From Stomoxys calcitrans (taxonomy: Eukaryota > Arthropoda > Insecta > Diptera > Muscidae): a stretch of DNA of 64,000 nt. Location: NCBI RefSeq assembly GCF_963082655.1, contig NC_081555.1:92953819-93017818 (forward strand), written 5' to 3'. The notes under the pieces were generated by a model. It had not been told where the DNA came from. It saw only the letters and a list, made by a program, of their open reading frames with translations, and searched no databases. Within the stretch, counting starts at the first letter, position 1; every line of letters begins with the position of its first letter. The position numbers and the translations under genes were made by a program. Below are positions 55,835-64,000 of the stretch, one piece after another.

Positions 55835-58265
55835 CCCAAATACCTTCCTTTTGGGTTTAAAGAGACACTTGGCCCTTAATGTAAATATACGCTTCGTGGT
55901 CTACTTTCAAATAAATTTTGTATGAACCCCATAATGGCATGATCGGTAAATAAATTCTGTTTGAAGGTGGGATGCACCCCAGGGACTTTGTCCTGAAAAT
56001 TAGTATCAATTTCCCACAAATCAATCAATTTAAACATCAAATAGCTTTTATATAATATGGTGGTGTTTTCGGGTGGGGCACTTTCCCAAACACATGGTTC
56101 TTCAATTGGATATCAAATTCGTTTTTTATACCCTCCACCATAAGATGGGGGGTATACTAATTTCGTCATTCTGTTTGTAACTACTCGAAATATTCGTCTG
56201 AGACCCCATAAGTATATATATTCTTGATCGTCGTGACATTTTATGTCGATCTAGCCATGTCCGTCCGTCTGTCCGTCCGTCCGTCCGTCCGTCCGTCCGT
56301 CTGTCTGTCGAAAGCACGCTTACTTCCGAAGGAGTAAAGCTAGCCGCTTGAAATTTTGCACAAATACTTCTTATTAGTGTAGGTCGGTTGGTATTGTAAA
56401 TGGGCCATATCGGTCCATGTTTTGATATAGCTGTCATATAAACCGATCTTGGGTCTTGACTTCTTGAGCCTCTAGAGGGCGCAATTCTTATCCGATTTGA
56501 ATGAATTTTGGTACTACGTGTTTTGTTATGATATCCAACAACTATGCCAAGAATGGTTCAAATCGGTCCATAACCTGATATAGCTGTCATATAAACCGAT
56601 CTTGGGTCTTGACTTCTTGAGCCTCTAGAGGGCGCAATTCTTATCCGATTTGAATGAATTTTGACACGACGTGTTTTGTTATGATATCCAACAACTGTGC
56701 CAAGTATGGTTCAATTCGGTTCATAACCTGATATAGCTGTCATATAAACCGATCTGGGATCTTGACTTCTTGAGCCTCTAGAGGTCGCAATTATTATCCG
56801 ATTTGCCTGAAATTTTGTACGAGGGATTCTCTCATGACCATCAACATACGTGTTTATTATGGTCTGAATCGGTCTATAGCCCGATACAGCTTCCATATAA
56901 ATCGATCTCTCTATTTTACTTCTTGAGCCCCCAAAGGGCGCAATTCTTATTCGAATTGGCTGACATTTTACACAGGCCTCCAACATATAATTTAATTGAG
57001 GTCCAAACCGGACCATATCTTGATATCGCTCTAATAGCAGAGGAAATCTTTTCTTATATCCTTTTTTCCCAAAGAAGAGATGCCCGGAAAAGAACTCGAC
57101 AAATGCGATCCATGGTGGAGGGTATATAAGATTCGGCCCGGCCGAACTTAGCACGCTTTTACTTGTTTATTCACTCAATCACCTTTCGTTTGAGCTCTAT
57201 ATTGTCGTGATATATTGTCGTGGGTTTTGGACGGCCTCCGTGGCACCCGATCCCCACCAAAAGAAACCATGTTTTGTTTTGATTGTAAGAGTGCAAAAAA
57301 AAATCCGAACGAATCGCATTTCCAATCTCCGAGATCTGGTGGCTTTGAAAATTATGGTAATGAGAAGTGCTTTGAAGGGGAAGGATGGCACTCAGACATT
57401 TCGACTCAAATATGGATATGAAATAGGTGCTGCACTCCCAAATCCGTTTGAAGTGAGCCCCATATTGCCATGGTCAGTAAATATGAAATGTTTGGAGGGT
57501 GTTTTCGGGGCTAGGGCGGCCACCGGCACTTTGCCCTGAAAATAGATATCAAATTCCTTTTTTACTCTAAAATACCGTTGATTTGGGCTCCATGTTGCCA
57601 TAATCGGAAACGAAGTTCAGTTTAGGGTGTGCTTTAGGGCGTACCCCAAAACACTTGGCTCCAAAATTGGATATCAAATTCGTTTTCTATTCTCAAATAT
57701 CTTTCATTAGAGTTCCATATTGTCATAATGGGTTAAATAACCCATTTGACGTATATTTAGGAGGAAAAGCGCCACCTAGACGTGAACGCTAATTTTAATG
57801 TCATATTCGTAATCTACACCCAAATACCTTCCACTTGAGTCCCATATAGCCATGGTCGGCTAAAATGCCCATTTGGGGGTGTTTGGGGCTGGGCGACCTC
57901 CCATTACTTGGATCTAATTTTGTATGCCATATTTGTAATCTGATGTCGAATACTTTTCGTATGAGGCCCATATTGAATGAACTTCGAATATATCTGTTTA
58001 GAGGAGTTTTGGGGTTGGGTGGGGGGGGGAGCCCCTTGGTACTTGAACCCAAATTTAAATACCATATTCGTTTTCTGGTCTCCAATAACTTTCATTCAAT
58101 AGCCTTATTGTGCCCATCAGACCACTTTCGGGGAGGGTCCGCTTGCACCCGATATCTAAAAATTATATAGCCTATGTTTCCTTCCAGATAAACGTACACA
58201 ATCTATCAAAATTTTGAGAAAATCGGTTCAGCCAAGTATCATATAGTCATAATGGGTCTAATGGC
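55835..58265 (-). mobile_element. Helitron-like ~130-bp array, minus strand, with nested mini-me (M2-3)
   Basis: Inverted units carry CCATATTGCCATGGTC, ATATCAAATTCG and TTGGGCTCCATGTTGCC. The right end (58215-58265: TTTTGAGAAAATCGGTTCAG) is the inverse of the 5' leader seen at 40190. The left end lies beside a SINE at about 55835. A mini-me element (56126-57166) interrupts one unit. Confidence 0.75.
56126..57166 (-). mobile_element. Complete mini-me element nested in a Helitron-like unit (E17)
   Basis: On the plus strand: TATACCCTCCACCATAAGAT, TA core (AGTATATATATTCTTGATCG), GTCCGTCCGTCTGTCCGTCC tract (56261-56310), units with TATAGCTGTCATATAAACCG, and the inverted 5' end (GGCCCGGCCGAAC, CTTTTACTTG). 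The flanks ATATCAAATTCGTTTT and ATTCACTCAATCACC belong to one unit of the surrounding array. This shows the true ends of the element within a T-rich target. Confidence 0.88.
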
Positions 58266-58475
58266 GTTTTTGAGGGGTGGCGTGACCCTCATTACTTCGA
58301 TCTGCCAAATCCGAAAATAATTGCGGCTTCTAGGGGCCGCAAGATATCAAATCGAGAGATCATTTGATATGGCAGCTATAACAGGTTATACACTAACATG
58401 CAAATTTGCAGCCAATTTGGATAATAATTGCGGCATCTTAAGAATTTAAGTCGGAGAACCACTTTATATAGAAGC
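58266..58475 (+). mobile_element. mini-me array fragment
   Basis: One to two units (AATAATTGCGGCTTCTAGGG, ATATGGCAGCTATAACAGG, ACCACTTTATATAGAAGC). The mariner MITE sits in the last. Confidence 0.6.
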
Positions 58476-58477
58476 TA

Positions 58478-58714
58478 TTGGGTTGCCCAAAAAGTAATTG
58501 CGGATTTTTTAAAAGAAAGTAAATGCATTTTTAATAAAACTTAGAATGAACTTTAATCAAATATACTTTTTTTACACTTTTTTTCTCAAGCAAGCTAAAA
58601 GTAATAGCTGATAACTGACAGAAGAAAGAATGCAATTACAGAGTCACAAGCTGTGAAAAAATTTGTCAACGCCGACTATATGAAAAATCCGCAATTACTT
58701 TTTGGGCAACCCAA
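58478..58714. mobile_element. mariner-like MITE, copy 3
   Basis: 237 bp with TIRs TTGGGTTGCCCAAAAAGTAA and ACTTTTTGGGCAACCCAA; TA duplications at 58476-58477 and 58715-58716. It separates a mini-me fragment from the LOA-like copy. Confidence 0.93.
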
Positions 58715-58719
58715 TACAT

Positions 58720-59030
58720 CCAAATCAATGCAGCCTAACGAAAAGGGAGCCGGTGCTGAGACCATCATCTACTACCAAGAAGCCCATTTACTTAAGATTT
58801 GGAAGACTAGGAGGGACAAAGATCCTAATAGTGGAACATCAGCGACGGGAGACTCAATGCAGCTTTTCGAACAGGAAGCTGACGATGAGAACATGACCTA
58901 CCTCCGTGATGCCCATTTACTGGAGGACCAATGAGATTGAGATAATCCTGATAAACCTCCACCGGAACGAGACAGCTACACACGATCTAATGGAGAAAAT
59001 CAGCAAGGGCAAGACGCCGCCCAGATAAAA
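58720..59030 (+). pseudogene. LOA-like type A ORF1 end and endonuclease start
   Basis: The frame at 58702-58934 includes ETIIYYQEAHLLKIWKTRRD and ENMTYLRDAHLLEDQ: the motif 'E...Y...AHLL' occurs twice, 46-48 residues apart, suggesting a duplicated ORF1 module. The stop at 58932 is followed by EIEIILINLHRNETATHDL, the first strand of the endonuclease (compare 'LQ.NL.H...A' in relatives). Function of the ORF1 part is unknown. Confidence 0.5.
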
Positions 59031-59149
59031 ATGTTTCTCTCAAAAATCCACGTCCAAACTGAACTTTAGTAGACGACATGGGAGTGAGAGCAGAGACAAC
59101 GGAGGACATGTTGAGGCTTTTCATGAAACCCCATTTTCCACACGGAGCT

Positions 59150-60350
59150 TCAAACCTTTTAAGTCACCCGGACCTGATGAAATATTGCGGGCGTTACTAC
59201 AGAAAGAGGCAGACTATCTAGCGCCTCATCTGGCCAATATTTTCACAGCGTGCTTAGGACTTGCATATACTCCGAAAGCCTGGCAGGAGGCAAGGGTGGT
59301 GTTTATACCCAAGCCCGGCAAGGCAAGTTATGCGATACCAAAGGCCTACAGGCCTACAGGCCTACAGCCTTAAGTCCCCTCTCCACACAAAACCATGGAA
59401 CGCATTGTAGATACCATAATAAAGAGAAGGACATCCCGCGAACTGCTTAAACATAAACAGCATGCCTTTGTCAAGGGAAGGTCGGTGGAGACTGCTCTGC
59501 ACGCAGTTGTGCATAAAACAGAAGAATCCTTCGATGCCAAATGGTACACAATGGCAGTATGCATTGATATCGAGGGGGCTTTTAACAATGTGCGGACCGA
59601 CACACTTATCCAATCCTTAGAACCTCACCGAGTGGACCCGGTATTTAGAGACTGGATAAACCATATGCTAAGGAACAGGTGGATAAATTGTGTGTCCCAT
59701 GGCATAAATATAAGGGAGAAAGTGGCACAGGGCACGCCACAAGCGGGGCATTTTATGGCCACTCCTATGGGTGACCACCATAAATGACCTATTACGGATG
59801 CTGACTGAGTAGGGACTTGAACCCGACGCAGAAGATGTTATAATACTTCTAAGTGATAGAGATCCAAACGAGCTATGCAGAAGGGCCGAAAGGGTCTTGC
59901 ATATGGCATATGACTGGGCTAGACCCAGAGGTCTCAATGTTAATCCAGAGAAGACTGAAATATGCCTGTTCACGAGGAAGACGAAGGTGGGCCAATTTAA
60001 TGCACCACGTTTCCTCAATAAGACGATATGGATATCCGACAAGGTCAAATACTTATGAGTGATCTTGGATAGGAAACTTAATTGGGAAGTGTCACATTCA
60101 GGAGCGTACTAAGAAGGCTCATAGTTGTTGGGCACAAGGACCATACAACCGGTTCAGAGAACATGTTGTCTTGGCATAGGTGGAGCGATGAGGACCACGC
60201 CCACTAGGGCACTGGCGACTATTCTAGATATACGACCCATTTACATACAGATTAAGTGCGAGGCAACCTCTGCGGCTATGAGACTTATGGCGATGGGAGA
60301 ATGGATTGAGGATGAGAGCAGCTCATACCATCGCGGTATAATCGAATGAC
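59150..60350 (+). pseudogene. LOA-like type A reverse transcriptase
   Basis: Blocks: FKPFKSPGPDEI; HLANIFTACLGLAYTPKAW; VVFIPKPGKASYAIPKAYRP; HKQHAFVKGRSVETALHAVV; VCIDIEGAFNNVRTD (motif A); VAQGTPQ (motif B); AEDVIILLSD, where relatives have YADDV, so the second catalytic Asp position and Tyr are altered; PRGLNVNPEKTEICLFTRK; CCLGIGGAMRTTPTRALATI (thumb). The frame shifts after GTPQ and near 60350. The long frame 59395-59787 is the central part. Confidence 0.88.
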
Positions 60351-60419
60351 GATTGGAAACCTGGAAATGAACCTTGAGGTCGAGTGCGAGGCACTGCTGC
60401 CAGCGGCACACTCTTATAT

Positions 60420-61213
60420 TGACGAAACCCTAGTATTGCCATCTGGAACATCATGTTACACGGATGGATCAAAGCTAGAGAACAGAGTGGGCCTGGAGGT
60501 TTAAATTGAGAACCCAGGGACTGAGATCTGTTTTAGACTGCCTGACCATAATACGGTCCTGCAGGCGGAGATCCTAGCGATCACGGAATGCGTGAAGTGG
60601 TGTGGTGCTAACGCGAGGACGTCGAGTGTGAACATCTTTAACAACCAGGACGATAAGGTCACGAACTTTCTTGCAGTTTAAGAAGGAGATTCTCTGAGGT
60701 TGGCAAAATCCGCATCGTTTGGGTGCCGGGCCACAACAGAGCCTTACTCTGTTGTGGCCCGGAAAGGGCAGACGATTTAACTTGGTTAACCCTAAGCCTT
60801 TCGGGTCGACGTAGTCCGAGTTAAGGGAGTGGGCGACGAATGCGCATGCAACATTGTGGGACAGCAAAACGGTCGGTAGGACGGCGAAAATCCTATTGGG
60901 GATCCAGATCGTGAGAAGACGAGGCTATTATTGAAAGGAAGTAAGAAGGAGGTCAGTATAGCTATTGGTATCATAACGGGACATATAGGACTACTATCTC
61001 TCTTATGCCAAATCGGTGCGGCAAGTGATAGCATGTGTAGGGCATGTGGGAGATGAGGAGACGTTGGAGCATTTCCTTTGTCATTGCCCGGGTTTCGCAG
61101 CTAACAGATACCGCTATTTATATGGGGACAAGATACCAGACATGAATCAATTTAGGGGAGTGGTATGGGAAACAATTAAGGATTTTGTAAGTAGCACGGA
61201 ATTCCTTACTTAA
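60420..61213 (+). pseudogene. LOA-like type A RNase H and C-terminus
   Basis: CYTDGSKLENRVGLE and NTVLQAEILAITECVKWCGA carry the first catalytic Asp and the Glu of RNase H. The rest is shifted, with VNPKPFGSTSSELREWATNA, GRTAKILLG, and HFLCHCPGFAANRYRYL before the terminal KDFVSSTEFLT and stop (61213). The final 65-codon frame (61016-61213) is the cysteine/histidine tail. Confidence 0.85.
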
Positions 61214-61289
61214 ATTTTTCTTTTTAGACGTTACTTTATAGTTTTAAGAGTTTTTTTATAGTTTTTTTTCCCCCATAGTAATTGTCAAT

Positions 61290-61480
61290 CAGGCTTCGGT
61301 TTCGGGTTTATCAAATGTATGTGCGGCAGTCCTCTGGTCTTCACAGCCAAATCGTCTACTCTTTCATTCCCCCTTACTCCCCTATGACTCGACACCCAAA
61401 CGATGCGGATTGTGTCAACCTCAGAGAAGGTGTTAATCTTCTTCTTAATCTCATGAACATTCTTTCCTATGTCATTTCCC
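61290..61480 (-). pseudogene. LOA-like type A RNase H/C-terminal scrap
   Basis: The minus-strand sequence (GCCAAATCGTCTACTCTTTC and CACCCAAACGATGCGGAT on the plus strand) corresponds to 29440-29525. It lies head to head with the preceding plus copy's 3' UTR. Confidence 0.7.
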
Positions 61481-61745
61481 GGCTTTCGCGGCTAACAGGC
61501 ACAGGTACTTAGGTGGGGACACAATACCGCACATGAACCAAGTAGGGGACGGAAAGGCGGAAAATGGTATGGAAAACTATTAAGGATTTTGTAAGTTGCA
61601 CAAAATTCCTAACTTAGATTTTCTTTTTCAAGGTTACCTTTTGGTATTTAGACCGCACAACAAGCCAACTACTTGCTTAGGTGTATGTCCATAGTGGCAT
61701 GGGGCGTATAAATATCCTCACCCTCTTGGCAACCTAACCTAATTG
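61480..61745 (+). mobile_element. LOA-like type A 3' end with CCTAA tail
   Basis: It begins in the cysteine tail (CCCGGCTTTCGCGGCTAACA), passes the equivalent of the stop, and has the full 3' UTR: ACCGCACAACAAGCCAACTA, TTAGGTGTATGTCCATAGTG, CACCCTCTTGGCAACCTAAC and CTAATTGCC. The end is AACCTAACCTAA rather than poly(A). Confidence 0.8.
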
Positions 61746-62262
61746 CCAATAAAACATGTTCCATTATCTCCAAAGGACAAACAATTATTTAACCCTTTCA
61801 AAATTGAGCAACCCTCGTACAGCAAGCTGAAATGTTAAATTATCACAAAACCACAACCAAAAATTTTGAATACGAAAATTTTCATTTTTTTTTTGGGAGG
61901 TTATCAAAAAATGTGGGCTTTTGTATTTGAAATAGCCATGACCTCATTTCCTGGTTATTTATGCCCACAAATTAAAAAGTGGCACCGACCAAAAAAAAAT
62001 TACAATAACAACTGTCAATGCAAAAAGTAAAAGTGAAAATCATTTTTTGTCAATAACCACAACAAAAGTCAATAGCGAAGGGCAAAACTTCAGCACTTGC
62101 CAGTTTGTAATCCATTATCGTCATTTTATGTACAGTCTCTTTAGAGTGGAAGTCTTGAATCAAATGGAATTGTTTAGTTAATGCTGTGTCATTAGATGGT
62201 ATCTATTCTAGTTATGTTTTCAAGAGCTGGTACCTAAGGATCTATGGCAGTGTTGGGGAAAT
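61746..62262. other. No recognisable gene
   Basis: AT-rich, with T and A runs near 61880-61995. No frame or repeat that I recognise. Confidence 0.5.
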
Positions 62263-62400
62263 AAACAGATGGGTTAGGTAAGGTTAGGTTGGTGCAGATA
62301 TTAATCCGACCCATGCCACTATGGGCATACACCTAAGCCCGTAATCGGCTTGCGGTGCGCTTTAAATACTTAAAGTAACTTCGAACAAGTAAAAGGGTAT
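62263..62400 (-). mobile_element. LOA-like type A 3' UTR with inverted tail
   Basis: GGGTTAGGTAAGGTTAGGTT (62273-62292), then GACCCATGCCACTATGGGCA and TAAGCCCGTAATCGGCTTGC. It is the inverse of the 3' end at 61660-61740. It is joined to a mini-me 5' end at about 62390. Confidence 0.8.
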
Positions 62401-63890
62401 TAAGCTGGACCGGATCGAACTTTGGATAACCATCACATCGAATCTTTAATCAATTTGTGTTTGTTTGTTTGTATGTTTGTGTGTTCCTTATAGACTCAAA
62501 AACAGCTGAGCCGATTTTCTTTCACAGATGGTGCATAATGACCCCGTGGTGAAAATAGGGTACTAAATTTTTTGACATCTAAAGGGGGGGAGGGGGGGGG
62601 CGGACCCTCCCCCTTACCCTAATTTTCAGAAACGCCTGATCTCGGAGATGGGTGTTGCGATTTAAGCGAAATTTTGTGTGCTCTCATATAGTACCCTAAA
62701 AATAAAAATTTAGTATCCAAATTTCGGATAGGGTACCTAGGGGGGCTGCCCCACCCTAAAAACTACAAAACATACATTTAGACTAATTACGTCAATATGG
62801 GACTCAAATGAAAGGTATTTAGGATACGAAAACGTATCTGATATCCAATTGTCGAACCAAGTGCTAGGGGGACCACCCCAAGCCCCAAAACACCCCTAAG
62901 TCGGACATATTTACCGACCATGGCAATATGGGACTCAAATGAAAGGTATTTGCGAGTAGAAAACGAATCTAATATCCAAATATGGGACCACGTTTCTGGG
63001 GGTCCACCGCTATCCCAAAACACCCCGCAAAATGGACTTATTTACTGACCATGGGAATATGGGGCTTAAATAAAAGGTATTTGAATGTAGAATACGAATT
63101 TGATATCCAAATATGGGACCAAGTGTTTGGGGGCCCGCCTCTCACCAAAAACAACCATAGCAATATGAGGCTCAAATGAAAGGTCTTTGGGAGTAAAGCA
63201 CAAATTTTATATCAATATTCAGGAAAAGTGTCTACGGGGCCACGCCACCCCCACAACACCACCCAAATACTAAGTATTTTCTGTTTAATGCAAAATGAGG
63301 GCCAAATAAGAGAAGTTTTAAAGTGGAACACGAACCCGATATATATTTTCAAGGCCAACTCACTTAGTGGCCGCCCATCCCCCAAAACACCCCCAAGCCG
63401 GTCATATTTGCCGACTATGGAAATATGGGGCTCAAATTAAAGATATTTGGGAGTAGACCACATATCTGATATCAACATTAGGGGCTAACTGTCTAACGGA
63501 CGTTCCACCACCATAACAACCCCCAAATAGGACGTATTTCCTCACCAAGATAATTTGGGTCGTAGTGGAGAGTGGAACTAAATATTCATAGTTTTTAGGG
63601 CCCATACCCCAAACCGGACATATTTGCTGACTTTTGCAATAAGGGGTTCAAATGAGATTAGAAAACGAATTTGATATCCAATTTTGAGGGCAATGGCAAT
63701 ATGGGGTTCAAATAAATGATGTATAGACATATGAGAATAGAGCACGTTGCTGATATATTTTCCGGGCTTAGTGTTTGGGGGACCACCCCAATCCTACCCC
63801 TAAATCGGGCATATTTACGACCATGTCAATGTGGAGCTTAAATGAAAGGTATTGGGGGGTAGAGCAAGAATTGATACCCATTTTCGGGAC
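62401..63890 (+). mobile_element. Helitron-like ~130-bp array led by mini-me 5' sequence (M2-4)
   Basis: 62386-62440 is a degenerate mini-me 5' end (AACAAGTAAAAGGGTATTAA, GATCGAACTTTGGATAACC). From 62495 the Helitron-like leader (GACTCAAAAACAGCTGAGCC) and a G-rich block (62583-62604) follow, then units with landmark positions 62924, 63055, 63161, 63291 and 63421 (steps 131, 106, 130, 130). The 3' end is lost in a mini-me fragment. Confidence 0.7.
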
Positions 63891-63987
63891 CATATCGAAG
63901 AGCTTAAAAGGGCTCACGGTGCCAGTTTTAGCGAAATCGAACAATAAATTCGTCTTTTATAGGTTGAAGGCCTTAAATTGGTGATCG
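63891..63987 (+). mobile_element. mini-me array fragment at window edge
   Basis: AATCGAACAATAAATTCGTC and TTTATAGGTTGAAGGCCTTA belong to the second subfamily unit (compare 31450). The window ends in CTAGGTTAGGT, possibly another inverted LOA-like tail. Confidence 0.55.
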
Positions 63988-64000
63988 ATCTAGGTTAGGT

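Larger units (their letters stand above)
58717..61260 (+). mobile_element. LOA-like type A retrotransposon, longest copy
   Basis: Plus-strand copy with an ORF1-like end (58720-58935), the start of the endonuclease (58938-59030), RT (59150-60350), RNase H (60420-60780), C-terminus (60780-61213) and the start of the 3' UTR. About 90% of the endonuclease is deleted: sequence passes from the INLHRNETATHDLMEKI start to the region before the RT within 150 bp. Stops and frameshifts are numerous. It is the reference for the other type A pieces. Confidence 0.85.

Overview
The window is repeat-dominated nuclear DNA from a higher fly, most likely a calyptrate or muscid such as a stable fly, house fly or horn fly. 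The basis is the family content: mini-me/DINE-1-like elements with (TA)n and (GTCY)n cores, several non-LTR retrotransposon lineages including LOA-, CR1- and I-like ones, a tRNA-derived SINE, a mariner MITE and Helitron-like arrays. The species assignment is inference from recognition, not from a search. I found no intact host protein-coding gene, no rRNA and no functional tRNA. Every reading frame with a recognisable protein belongs to a decayed transposable element.

Layout. 1-4.6 kb: LOA-like reverse transcriptase pieces, a SINE head, a CR1-like retrotransposon, then a 1.5-kb unit (CR1 endonuclease piece plus mini-me array) that starts to repeat. 5.7-7.2 kb: a minisatellite with 124-bp and 97-bp units. 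7.2-12.5 kb: four mini-me elements in both orientations, then a Helitron-like array. 13.9-14.6 kb: a TA-flanked MITE inside a SINE relic. 15.5-21.4 kb: LOA-like type B fragments interrupted by a SINE and flanking a full-length mini-me element (19.2-21.0 kb). 22.9-25.0 kb: a second mini-me lineage with a long (TA)n tract and a mariner MITE. 26.0-31.0 kb: two LOA-like type A copies (minus strand), each hit by a SINE, plus a type B piece. 31.1-42.3 kb: mini-me elements, a foldback element, a 210-bp recent duplication and a Helitron-like array. 43.6-48.9 kb: unassigned broken frames, a retrotransposon tail split by a MITE, and CR1 endonuclease DNA with a 254-bp triplication. 50.1-52.8 kb: a long I/Nimb-like retrotransposon (minus). 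52.9-58.5 kb: mini-me, SINEs and a minus Helitron-like array with a nested mini-me. 58.7-62.4 kb: the longest LOA-like copy (plus) and its relatives. 62.4-64.0 kb: another Helitron-like array.

How the parts relate. Two autonomous machineries have left traces: target-primed reverse transcription (LOA-, CR1- and I-like elements, with the SINE presumably borrowing one of them) and rolling-circle-like or cut-and-paste DNA transposition (mini-me/Helentron-like, Helitron-like, mariner, TA-MITE). No intact transposase, Rep/helicase or reverse transcriptase is present, so none of these copies looks autonomous. Several nested insertions with readable target duplications give a relative chronology. The most unusual features are the strict 153-bp period kept in distinct mini-me arrays, the exact nested insertions, the alternating 124/97-bp minisatellite, and retrotransposon 3' tails made of CCTAA-type pentamers.
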